Part shown: piece after piece, positions 1 to 5,733 of the stretch | Position numbering within the stretch: the stretch's first letter is position 1 | Layout of the letters: each line of letters opens with the position of its first letter | Assembly (NCBI GenBank): GCA_003171235.1 | Contig: PMYM01000018.1 | Coordinates: forward strand, 255 to 7,477 | DNA length: 7,223 nucleotides | DNA from: Phycisphaerales bacterium | Lineage (GTDB): Bacteria; Planctomycetota; Phycisphaerae; SM23-33 | Direction of reading: 5' to 3' | Notes under the pieces: generated by a model | The model's input: the letters and a program-made list of their open reading frames with translations, nothing else | What the model was told of the DNA's origin: nothing | Database searches by the model: none | Position numbers and translations under genes: made by a program

Positions 1-3
1 GGC

Positions 4-75
4 TTAGGATTGGGGTTTGCCGGCTGCACAGGCTCGAACCTGTGCAATCCTGACGTTGTCAATACGCAATCCTAA
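4..75. repeat. Nested inverted repeat of unknown function
   Basis: The outer arms TTAGGATTG (4-12) and CAATCCTAA (67-75) are exact reverse complements. Between them lies a perfect 7-bp hairpin, GCACAGG (26-32) and CCTGTGC (39-45), with a 6-nt loop. A smaller stem is TGAC/GTCA at 51-54 and 58-61. A second copy of AATCCT at 46-51 directly abuts the inner hairpin and could also pair with AGGATT at 6-11, so two alternative outer pairings exist. There is no open reading frame through it. The minus strand has a T-loop-like GGTTCGAG, but the arm does not fit tRNA geometry. It could be a structured RNA, a recombination site or the end of a mobile element; the sequence does not decide. Confidence 0.5.
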
Positions 76-93
76 ATTGGTCTAGGCCGGGCG

Positions 94-105
94 CCGTGGT
101 TTGCC
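94..105 (+). repeat. 12-bp direct repeat, left copy
   Basis: CCGTGGTTTGCC at 94-105 is repeated exactly at 612-623. A shorter related string, GGTTTGCCGG, is at 14-23 and again at 616-625. The two 12-mers lie on either side of the low-GC small gene and each is followed by a GC-rich hairpin. Whether this marks a cassette boundary or only an abundant genomic motif cannot be told from one window. Confidence 0.4.
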
Positions 106-126
106 AACCGCGCAGCGGGGCAACCA
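97..126. repeat. Bulged hairpin upstream of the small gene
   Basis: TGG plus TTGCC on the left (97-99, 101-105) pairs with GGCAACCA on the right (119-126), leaving a single T (100) bulged out. Inside, CCGC (108-111) pairs with GCGG (115-118) around a 3-nt loop, with AA (106-107) bulged on the left arm only. All unpaired bases of the stem lie on one arm, which recalls folded recombination sites. At about 30 nt it is shorter than an integron attC, and the attC core boxes are absent. The left arm belongs to the 12-mer CCGTGGTTTGCC, which recurs at 612-623. Confidence 0.45.
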
Positions 127-242
127 GGTTGTTCCGTGAGGTATTCGAAAGGAACCCGTCAACTTGCAGTTTCATACTGGGTGTGCCATGATGCCGTCAG
201 TCAGTCCTACGTGGCTTGCCACCTCCTTAAAGAAGCAGAGTC

Positions 243-554
243 ATGGCCTTCAATGTCGCGCTTGAGGACGAGAATGGTAAGAAGATCGTCTTCGTCGCAG
301 AGCCGGTTGGTGTGCCGATCGCACGGGCTGTGTCGAAGGCTGTCGGTCCTCGGTTCCCCTGGGGCAGCACAATTGATCCGTACGGTGACACCACGTTCAA
401 TTACATACAGGCAAGACTGCTCCGAAATGAATGGGCGATTTTGATCCAAGAGGCGGAGAACGAGAAGACAAGAGACATACTCTTGCAGGTTGATGAGATT
501 CTGCAGCGGTGCGTGTCCGAGCGTCATCTATACGTCAAGTTCCATGGTGATTGA
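243..554 (+). CDS. Small conserved-type hypothetical protein (103 aa)
   Basis: The 103-residue product has a balanced composition and looks like a real soluble protein, without signal peptide or membrane segment. The N-terminal stretch (residues about 2-20) resembles a beta hairpin of the type FNVxLEDExGKK. The centre has DPYGDTTFN (about 46-54), followed by a helical segment rich in Glu, Leu and Arg, and the C-terminus ends in HLYVKFHGD. From memory, the pairing of a YGDTxFN motif with a C-terminal HLYxxFxGD occurs in a small family of uncharacterised bacterial proteins. I could not verify this and know no function. The start ATG has only a weak purine-rich upstream region (AAGAAGCAGAG). GC content is about half, against roughly two thirds in the genes to the right, and codon choice is less biased, which suggests different ancestry. 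It converges with the DHH gene. A toxin-immunity or cassette-borne role would be speculation. Confidence 0.7.
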   Translation: MAFNVALEDENGKKIVFVAEPVGVPIARAVSKAVGPRFPWGSTIDPYGDTTFNYIQARLLRNEWAILIQEAENEKTRDILLQVDEILQRCVSERHLYVKFHGD

Positions 555-611
555 TGCTTGGATTTCCTACATCTTAAGGTGACTGTTGACCACGTAGTAG
601 TGCCATGCGGA

Positions 612-623
612 CCGTGGTTTGCC
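612..623 (+). repeat. 12-bp direct repeat, right copy
   Basis: Exact copy of CCGTGGTTTGCC found at 94-105, in the same orientation. It lies 58 bp downstream of the small gene and just before the perfect hairpin at 632-655. Together the two copies bracket about 520 bp containing the low-GC gene. Confidence 0.4.
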
Positions 624-631
624 GGAATTGC

Positions 632-655
632 GCGAGCGGCCCGAGAGCCGCTCGC
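632..655. repeat. Perfect 9-bp GC-rich hairpin
   Basis: GCGAGCGGC (632-640) and GCCGCTCGC (647-655) are perfect complements around the 6-nt loop CCGAGA. It lies between convergent genes, where a bidirectional terminator would be expected. However, neither strand has a T-run after it, so a standard intrinsic terminator is not supported. It may stabilise 3' ends or belong to a dispersed repeat. Confidence 0.55.
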
Positions 656-675
656 CCTACAACTTCGCTTGAGGG

Positions 676-720
676 TCGCACTGGCCCTTTCCGCACTTTC
701 GCACTTCGCACTCCGCACTT
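676..720. repeat. Degenerate CGCACTT tandem repeat
   Basis: After one isolated TCGCACT (676-682), the units CCGCACTTT, CGCACTT, CGCACT and CCGCACTT follow head to tail over 691-720. The array touches the stop codon (719-721) of the DHH gene. The pyrimidine-rich octamer array at 5605-5638 is similar in style, so this may be a type of low-complexity spacer common in this genome. Confidence 0.6.
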
Positions 721-1711
721 AGCTTCTGGAATTGGCGACGTCCAGCAGGCCCTGGCAGAGCTGGGTCAGGCGGGATTTCAGTTGGGCCAAGGGCAATTGG
801 CTGCGGAAGCCGGCGGCGCGGGAGTGCCCCCCCCCGCCAAACTCGTCGGCCACGGCGGCCACGTCAACCTTGCGCCGGCTGCGGAGGCTGGCGCGGATGC
901 CGCCGCCGGGTTGCTCGACCAGTATGGCCGAAACCTCCACGCTTGCCACACGCAGGGGCTCGTTGACGAAATCTTCGCTTTCATCCGCGGCGGCGCCCGT
1001 GCGGGCGAAATCATCCGGGCCAAGCGACATTACCGCCAACTGGTCCTGATGGCTGAATTCCAGAGAGTCCAATGCTATGGCCAGCAGCTTCAGCCGCGCG
1101 GGGCGGTCGGTCTGATATATGCGCTGGTAAAGTTCGTTCAGATTCGCGCCCTGGGCCAGTTGGGCGACGGCCAGCAGGGCTCGGCGGTCGGTGTTGGCAT
1201 GGTGCAGCCAGCCGGTGTCGGTGAGAATGGCCGTCAGCAGGGCCTGGCTGATGGCCGCGTCCACCGGCCAACTCAGCAGCTCCAGCAGTTCCAGCACCAT
1301 GACCCCGGCGGCCGCGGCGGCCACGTCGCGCCAGGTGTCGCCCAGCTCGTCGCTGGAAAGGTGATGGTCGATAACCAGAACCTTGGGGCTGAACTGGCGC
1401 AAGGCCGGCTCGACCGGTTCGAGCTGGGCAAACGAACTGGTGTCCACCACGACGATGCGGTCAGCCCGCTCGGCCAGGGCGGCAAACTCGGCCGAACCCG
1501 CCGGCGGCTGCTCAAAGAGAAAGGCGTACCTGGCCGGCAGCGGGTCGTGGACGACAACGCGGGCGGTCTTGCCCGCGGCTCGGGCGGCGCGGGCCAGGGC
1601 GGCCAGGCAGCCCAGGGCGTCGCCGTCGGGGCGCTGGTGCGAGGTCAGGACCAATCGGCCGGCGGCGGCGAGCATGCCGGCGGCCTGGCTAAGTGAGCAG
1701 TTCCCGCACAC
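719..1711 (-). CDS. nrnA: DHH/DHHA1 phosphoesterase (NrnA-type oligoribonuclease / pAp phosphatase)
   Basis: This is a cytoplasmic metal-dependent phosphoesterase of the DHH family. NrnA-type members remove mononucleotides from 2-5-nt RNAs and dephosphorylate 3'-phosphoadenosine 5'-phosphate (family knowledge). Motifs, numbered from the GTG start: HQRPDGDALG (25-34, motif I), VVVDTSS with Asp90, VIDHH (113-117), ILTDTG with Asp165, and the DHHA1 substrate loop GGGGHSRAAG (about 292-301). All metal-ligand motifs are present and the 330-residue length is normal. I chose GTG at 1711 because AAGGA sits 8 nt upstream and because residues 6-19 form the helix that normally precedes the first beta strand. 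ATG at 1675 would give 318 residues and has a weaker upstream site. With the GTG, the gene overlaps the end of ribF by 23 nt, implying translational coupling. Exact substrate (nanoRNA versus pAp) is inferred from the family. Confidence 0.85.
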   Translation of the reverse strand: MCGNCSLSQAAGMLAAAGRLVLTSHQRPDGDALGCLAALARAARAAGKTARVVVHDPLPARYAFLFEQPPAGSAEFAALAERADRIVVVDTSSFAQLEPVEPALRQFSPKVLVIDHHLSSDELGDTWRDVAAAAAGVMVLELLELLSWPVDAAISQALLTAILTDTGWLHHANTDRRALLAVAQLAQGANLNELYQRIYQTDRPARLKLLAIALDSLEFSHQDQLAVMSLGPDDFARTGAAADESEDFVNEPLRVASVEVSAILVEQPGGGIRASLRSRRKVDVAAVADEFGGGGHSRAAGFRSQLPLAQLKSRLTQLCQGLLDVANSRS

Positions 1712-2630
1712 GCTGAACGTCCTTGGCGATCTGGGCCTTGAGAGATTCGACATCGGGGAATTTGCGCTGGTCGCGCAGGCGCTGCACGAAGGTGAGGGCG
1801 ATGGGCTGGTCGTAGAAGTCGCCGCTGGCGTCCAGCAGGTGGGCCTCGATGGCGCGGGCCTCGCCGCCGAAGGTGGGCTTGGCGCCGACGGAGATGGCCG
1901 CCAGGTAAGTGGCGGCGCCGATCTCCACGCTGCCGGCATACACGCCGTCGTCGGGGCTGACCAGGCCGTTGGGATCGACGTTGGCGGTGGGGAACTCCAG
2001 CAGCCGCCCGCGGTGCTCGCCCCCGACCACCAGCCCGTACAGGGTGAAGGGGCGGCGCAGGCAGCGGGCGGCGTCGGCGACGTGGCCCTCGCGGATCAGC
2101 CGGCGGACGATGGAGCTGGAGACGCGGACCTCGCCCCCCTCCTCGGCGATCTCCAGCTTGACCGCCTCGACTATGCTCACGCCGAAATTCATGGCCGGGG
2201 CCTGCGCCTTGAGCGTCTCGACGTTGCCGCAGCGCCCCTTGCCGTAGAAGAAGTTTGGCCCCTCGACCAGGTGGCGGGGGGCGAATTTCTCGAGGATCAG
2301 GCGGAGGAAATCCTCGGGCGAGAGGGCCAGGAATTCGGGCGTGGTATGGACCACCGCCACCAGGGTGGCCCCGCACTCGCCCAGCAGGCGGTACTTCACC
2401 TCGTTGGGCAGGATCAGTTGCGGCGCCCGTTCGGGAACCAGCAGCACCGCCGGCGTGGGGTCGAAGGTCATCACCACCAGGCTGGTCTTTTCCGCCGCCG
2501 CCTTGCGCCTGGCCACCTCGATGATCCTCTGGTGGCCCCGGTGCACTCCGTCAAAATTACCGATGGTCAGCACGCATCCGCGCACCGAACCGGGAAGGTT
2601 CTCCAGCCCTTCAACCACCTTCATTTTCAT
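1689..2630 (-). CDS. ribF: Bifunctional riboflavin kinase / FAD synthetase
   Basis: RibF phosphorylates riboflavin to FMN and then adenylylates FMN to FAD, in the cytoplasm. The N-terminal nucleotidyltransferase domain has IGNFDGVHRGH (23-33), MTFDPTP (54-60), GPNFFYGKGRCGN (124-136) and VSSSIVRRLI (170-179). The C-terminal flavokinase domain begins near residue 195 and has GGEHRGRLLEFPTAN (203-217), containing the PTAN element that binds metal and ATP, followed by DDGVYAG. The 313-residue length is typical of full-length RibF and both domains look intact. Two in-frame ATGs (2630 and 2624) are possible; AGGG lies 4 nt before the first and 10 nt before the second. The DHH gene follows directly with a short overlap. 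ribF and a DHH gene also occur near each other in the widespread rbfA-nrnA-truB-ribF neighbourhood, so this pair may be a rearranged remnant of it. Confidence 0.95.
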   Translation of the reverse strand: MKMKVVEGLENLPGSVRGCVLTIGNFDGVHRGHQRIIEVARRKAAAEKTSLVVMTFDPTPAVLLVPERAPQLILPNEVKYRLLGECGATLVAVVHTTPEFLALSPEDFLRLILEKFAPRHLVEGPNFFYGKGRCGNVETLKAQAPAMNFGVSIVEAVKLEIAEEGGEVRVSSSIVRRLIREGHVADAARCLRRPFTLYGLVVGGEHRGRLLEFPTANVDPNGLVSPDDGVYAGSVEIGAATYLAAISVGAKPTFGGEARAIEAHLLDASGDFYDQPIALTFVQRLRDQRKFPDVESLKAQIAKDVQRVRELLT

Positions 2631-2720
2631 CGCGCCCTGGTTCTCCCGCGCGCCGGATCAGACCCGCCTGCCGCGCGCCTTTCATCTTCTACCATATATT
2701 GCGCCCGGTACACAGAGAGC

Positions 2721-2759
2721 CCAAAAAAAGATTTGAGCGCCGGCAACTTGGGCGCCGGG
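2721..2759 (-). terminator. Possible intrinsic terminator of the ABC operon
   Basis: Read on the minus strand, GCGCC and GGCGC (2755-2751 and 2741-2737) can form a 5-bp GC stem with a 9-nt loop. An alternative, overlapping 5-bp stem is also possible (2758-2754 with 2744-2740). Downstream is a run of seven T (2729-2723), separated from the stem by 7 nt. Position fits: it lies 25-60 nt after the ATPase stop and before ribF. The short stem and offset T-run make it weak. An AT-rich stretch just beyond (AATATATGG on the minus strand, 2700-2692) could be part of a ribF promoter, but I see no good -35 element. Confidence 0.35.
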
Positions 2760-2783
2760 AGGGCGGGAAGGCGATGCGGGAGG

Positions 2784-3572
2784 TCACCTGGCGATCACCA
2801 GCGGCAGGCCGTCGGGTCCGGCCAGCAATTGCACCTCCACCTCGTACACGCTGGCCAGCACGTCGCTGCGCAGCACCGAGGCCGGCGGGCCATGCGCCGC
2901 CACCGCCCCCCGCCGCATCAGCAGCAACTCGTCGGCGAAGCGCCCGGCCATGTTGATGTCGTGGCTGACGCACACCACGGCCATCGGCCAGTCGTGCGCC
3001 AGCCGCACCATCATGCGATAGATGGCCAGTTGGTTCTTGAGGTCCAGGTGGCTGGTAGGCTCGTCCAGCAGCAGCACCTGGGGCTGCTGGGCGATAGCGC
3101 GGGCGATCATGACGCGCTGGGCCTCGCCGCCGGAGAGTTCCTCCAGGGCGCGGTCGGCGAATTCCAGCGTGCCGGTCATTTCCATGGCCGAGCGGCTGAC
3201 GCGGCGGTCCAGGTCGGTCTCGAAGCCCAGCGCCCCCAGGTGGGGCGTGCGGCCAAGCATCACGATCTGGGCGACGGTGAAGGCAAAGGCCGATTGGGGT
3301 ATCTGGGGCACGTAGGCCATCAGCCTGGCCAGTTGCTCGGGCGAATAGGACCGGATTGCCCGGCCGTCCAGGATTATCTCGCCTGCTCGAATGCGCAGCA
3401 GCCGCAGCAGGCAGCGCAGCAGCGTGGTCTTGCCCGAGCCGTTGGGCCCCAGCACCACCAGCAGTGTGCCCATCTGGGCGGAGAAGCTCACGTCGCTCAG
3501 CACCGCCGGGCGGTCGGGCCGGTAGGCGAAGCTCAGGCCCTGCACCTGGAGTATGTGGGCCTGCTGGGTCAT
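2784..3572 (-). CDS. ABC importer ATPase, FecE/BtuD/HmuV type
   Basis: This 262-residue nucleotide-binding subunit powers uptake of a metal chelate through the permease encoded just upstream. All ATPase motifs are intact: Walker A GPNGSGKT (42-49), Q-loop Gln90 in YVPQ, signature LSGGEAQR (146-153), Walker B LLLDEP (167-172), D-loop SHLD (174-177) and switch His204 in VSHD. The MLGRTPHLG segment (105-113) is typical of the siderophore/heme/B12 importer group. The start ATG at 3572 has GGAG 5 nt upstream and overlaps the permease stop as ATGA, a 4-nt overlap that indicates coupled translation. The reading frame stays open 51 codons further upstream, but that part lies inside the permease gene and is not plausible. 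Substrate is not evident from the ATPase alone. Confidence 0.93.
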   Translation of the reverse strand: MTQQAHILQVQGLSFAYRPDRPAVLSDVSFSAQMGTLLVVLGPNGSGKTTLLRCLLRLLRIRAGEIILDGRAIRSYSPEQLARLMAYVPQIPQSAFAFTVAQIVMLGRTPHLGALGFETDLDRRVSRSAMEMTGTLEFADRALEELSGGEAQRVMIARAIAQQPQVLLLDEPTSHLDLKNQLAIYRMMVRLAHDWPMAVVCVSHDINMAGRFADELLLMRRGAVAAHGPPASVLRSDVLASVYEVEVQLLAGPDGLPLVIAR

Positions 3573-4624
3573 ATTCTCTCCCGGAATCGCCGCCGGAGCA
3601 GGTAGAGGAAGAACGGCCCGCCGGCCGCGGCGGTGATCAGCCCCACCGGCAATTCGCCCACGCGCCAGAAGGCCGACGCCCGGCAGAGCGTGTCGGCCAG
3701 CGCCAGGAAGGTGGCCCCCACCCACCCGGCGGCCAGGATCAGCCGGCGATGATCCGCCCCCAGCAACCGGCGGGTCAGGTGGGGCACGATCAACCCGACG
3801 AAGGCCACCGGCCCGGCCAGGGTCACCGCCGCCGCCGTCATCAACGCCACACAGCCGAAACTCACCAGCCGCAGGGCCTGCACGTTCACGCCGGCCGATG
3901 CCGCCACGTCGTCACCCAGCGACTGGACGTTGAAACCCTTGGCCCGCCCCAGCAGCACCCCCCAGCCCATCGCCACCACCGTACCGGCCAACACCAGCAG
4001 TTCCGGCTCGGTCTGCTCGCGCACCTGGCCCATCGACCAGAAAGTTATCTCGCGGAATACCCCCGGCGGCGCCAACCGGTAAAGGAACATAATGATGGCC
4101 CCGTTGAAGGCGGTGACGATCACGCCCGTCAGGAGCAGCGTGTACGGGTCCAGCCGCCCGCGGCGCTGGGCGATGAAGTAAACGACCAGGATGGTGACGA
4201 CTCCCCCCGCCGCCGCCGCCGCGGTGATCGAGCCCGCCCCGGAGACCCCGATGAAAACGGCTGAGCCCGCCAGCATGGCCAGCATCGCCCCCACCGTCGC
4301 CCCGGAACTTATGCCCAATATCTCCGGGCTGGCCAGCGGGTTGCGCAGCAGCGACTGCAGGGCCACGCCCGCCACGCTCAGGGCCGCCCCCGCCACCGAG
4401 GCCGGTATCAATCGATATAGCCGCAGGCGCAGCGTCTCGCCTGTCAGCGGCACCCACCAGGGCACCAGCATGCACAGGGCCACCGCCGCCGCCCAGAGCG
4501 ACATCATGCCCCCGGCCAGCGCGACCAGGCGGCCCCGGGTAAAGCCCCCGGCGGTCGAACCGCCCGCAAGGGGACTGGGCTTTGCCTGCCCCGAAGGCGG
4601 CGTGGCTGGAGAGGTATTTGTCAC
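3569..4624 (-). CDS. FecCD-family ABC importer permease
   Basis: This 351-residue polytopic membrane protein forms, as a homodimer, the channel of a BtuC/FecCD-type importer. It shows the family signatures: LQSLLRNPLASPEILGISSGA-type segment (89-109), an internal GPVAFVGLIVPHLTRRLLG segment that contacts the ATPase, and the C-terminal ELPVGLITAAAGGPFFL. Hydrophobic segments begin near residue 33 and alternate through the protein in a number compatible with the usual ten helices. The first 30 or so residues are a Pro/Ser/Gly-rich tail. The start is GTG at 4624, overlapping the TGA of the binding-protein gene by 4 nt (GTGA), with a GGAGAAGG site upstream. The next ATG would remove the beginning of the first helix. 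It is the only permease gene, consistent with a homodimer. Confidence 0.93.
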   Translation of the reverse strand: MTNTSPATPPSGQAKPSPLAGGSTAGGFTRGRLVALAGGMMSLWAAAVALCMLVPWWVPLTGETLRLRLYRLIPASVAGAALSVAGVALQSLLRNPLASPEILGISSGATVGAMLAMLAGSAVFIGVSGAGSITAAAAAGGVVTILVVYFIAQRRGRLDPYTLLLTGVIVTAFNGAIIMFLYRLAPPGVFREITFWSMGQVREQTEPELLVLAGTVVAMGWGVLLGRAKGFNVQSLGDDVAASAGVNVQALRLVSFGCVALMTAAAVTLAGPVAFVGLIVPHLTRRLLGADHRRLILAAGWVGATFLALADTLCRASAFWRVGELPVGLITAAAGGPFFLYLLRRRFRERI

Positions 4625-5469
4625 GGGGCCTTCTCCGTGGCGGCGGGTGGATGAATCCAGAGGGCCAACTGCTCGGCCAGTTGGGCAATGCGCGAGCCGT
4701 AGAAGGTCACGCGCGGGTCGGCCGTCACGTACACCCGGCCGCTCCGCGCCGCCGGCAGGCCCGCAAGCCCCAGCCAGTACCGGCGGGCGGGTTCCAACTG
4801 CGAATCATTATCCACCTGGCAGATGACGACGTCCGGCCGGGCCGCCAGCACCCACTCGGCGTTGACCTGCGGATAGCCCGTCATGTCGCCGGCGACATTG
4901 GCCCCGCCGACCAGGCCGATCAGTTCATCCAGGTATGTTCCCCCGCCGATGGTGCCGGGATGGTCGTAGCCCATGGCGAAGAATACGCGCGGGTGCGGCC
5001 CGGCGGCGTATTCTCCCCGCAGGGCATCCAGGCGGGAATGTATCTTCTCGGCGAGTTCCATTCCGCGCTGCGGCTGGCCGGCGGCATCGGCGATGGTGCG
5101 GATCGAGTCCAGAATGCCGGCGACGCTGTCGGTCTTGACTGAAATTATCTTCGCCCCCGGCAGGCGCTGCTGCACGCTGCGGAAGTTCTCGCCCTTCCCC
5201 TGGTGAAATATAATGTCCGGCTGGAGGGAGGCGATGAATTCGCTGTTGGGCTTTTCCTCGTCGCCGACGACCGGGCGGGACTCACCCGGCGGCAGCAGGC
5301 AATACCGCGTGACGCCCACCAGGTGGTCGGCCAGGCCAAGGTCCACGATGATGTCGGTCACCGATGGCGAATAGGAGATGATCCGCGGATGCGGGGCCGC
5401 CTGGGTCCTGGGCGCGCAGCCTGCCAGCAGGCTGATCGCAACACCGGCGGCTAATATGCGTTTAACCAT
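4621..5469 (-). CDS. Substrate-binding lipoprotein of metal-chelate ABC importer (BtuF-like fold)
   Basis: The 282-residue product is the extracytoplasmic receptor that delivers substrate to the permease. It starts with a lipoprotein signal: MVKR, a hydrophobic core, then lipobox LAGC with Cys18 as the lipidated residue. The mature part matches the helical-backbone metal receptor fold (periplasmic binding protein 2 family): PRIISYSPSVTDIIVDLG (28-45), VGVTRYCLLP (51-60), then a VGDEEKPNSEFIASLQPDIIF stretch and a long central helix. Length is normal. I chose ATG at 5469 because it gives an ideal signal peptide; the frame stays open to a GTG at 5526, which would add a poor 19-residue extension. 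No strong ribosome binding site precedes the ATG. It is first in the operon, so the promoter should lie within 5470-5905. Possible substrates are ferric siderophore, heme or cobalamin. I see no cobalamin riboswitch box or TonB receptor gene to decide. Confidence 0.9.
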   Translation of the reverse strand: MVKRILAAGVAISLLAGCAPRTQAAPHPRIISYSPSVTDIIVDLGLADHLVGVTRYCLLPPGESRPVVGDEEKPNSEFIASLQPDIIFHQGKGENFRSVQQRLPGAKIISVKTDSVAGILDSIRTIADAAGQPQRGMELAEKIHSRLDALRGEYAAGPHPRVFFAMGYDHPGTIGGGTYLDELIGLVGGANVAGDMTGYPQVNAEWVLAARPDVVICQVDNDSQLEPARRYWLGLAGLPAARSGRVYVTADPRVTFYGSRIAQLAEQLALWIHPPAATEKAP

Positions 5470-5540
5470 GAAGAGCCCGTCGCGCCACGCCAGGCGAAAG
5501 GGCGCGGCCTGCAATGACCGCCACACAAGTGATTCAGAAA

Positions 5541-5638
5541 GTAGAGAGGAGAAAGTTGACCGCAGGAGAGCGGCTTAGCCGTAGAAGCGGGGTAATCCGC
5601 CGTTTCTACTCTCCACTTTCTCCTGCTCTCCTGCTCTA
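5541..5638. repeat. Purine/pyrimidine inverted repeat with octamer array
   Basis: GGAGAAAGT (5548-5556) is the exact reverse complement of ACTTTCTCC (5615-5623), and CAGGAGAG (5563-5570) that of CTCTCCTG (5626-5633). The two motifs come in the same relative order on complementary strands, so they are not one simple stem. The right arm (5605-5638) reads as degenerate head-to-tail units CTACTCTC, CACTTTCTC, CTGCTCTC, CTGCTCTA. This resembles the pyrimidine-rich tandem repeat at 691-720. Confidence 0.5.
5581..5609. repeat. Hairpin GTAGAAGCGG / CCGC-CGT-TTCTAC
   Basis: GTAGAA (5581-5586) pairs with TTCTAC (5604-5609), and GCGG (5587-5590) with CCGC (5597-5600), giving ten base pairs with a 3-nt bulge (CGT) on the right arm and a 6-nt loop. 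It is preceded by the near-palindrome CGGCTTAGCCG. It lies upstream of the binding-protein gene on the minus strand; a role as a leader structure or repeat remnant is possible. Confidence 0.4.
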
Positions 5639-5665
5639 GCTGCGTGTATTTTATTACACGCAGCT
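5638..5665. repeat. Perfect 11-bp hairpin with AT-rich loop
   Basis: AGCTGCGTGTA (5638-5648) and TACACGCAGCT (5655-5665) are perfect complements around the loop TTTTAT. Because it lies between divergent genes, it is not at a gene end and is not an obvious terminator. It could be an operator palindrome, a leader hairpin of the importer operon, or part of a dispersed repeat. Confidence 0.6.
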
Positions 5666-5733
5666 TGGCCGATGGTAGAGTTCAGAGGCGAACCTGTCAA
5701 GCCGCCCGGCGGCGACAGGACGGTTGCACTTTC

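Larger units (their letters stand above)
555..718. other. Intergenic region between convergent genes
   Basis: No coding sequence is supportable here; the reading frames across it are low-complexity or antisense. It contains the second copy of the 12-mer (612-623), a perfect hairpin (632-655) and a degenerate tandem repeat that reaches the stop codon of the DHH gene. No canonical terminator with a U-tract is seen for either flanking gene. Confidence 0.6.

Noticed and set aside
1..75. Possible tRNA on the minus strand, from the T-loop-like GGTTCGAG and complementary ends.
   Set aside because: The arm has a 7-bp stem with a 6-nt loop instead of 5 bp and 7 nt, and it lies in the middle of the fold rather than next to the acceptor. 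No CCA end or consistent anticodon arm exists.
4..130. Integron attC site.
   Set aside because: The required core boxes RYYYAAC and GTTRRRY are not found at the ends of the inverted repeats, and no integrase is visible in the window.
2218..2260. RibF GPNF in place of the common GxDF motif, considered as an unusual substitution.
   Set aside because: Asn at this place also occurs in other RibF proteins as I recall (GENF in actinobacterial enzymes), and the surrounding motif is intact, so it is not a sign of lost function.
1383..3605. A 740-codon open frame on the plus strand opposite nrnA, ribF and the ATPase gene.
   Set aside because: It is antisense to well-supported genes, spans several of them and a gap, and its translation is Gly/Ala/Gln/His-rich low complexity. 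High GC at third codon positions leaves few stops on the opposite strand.
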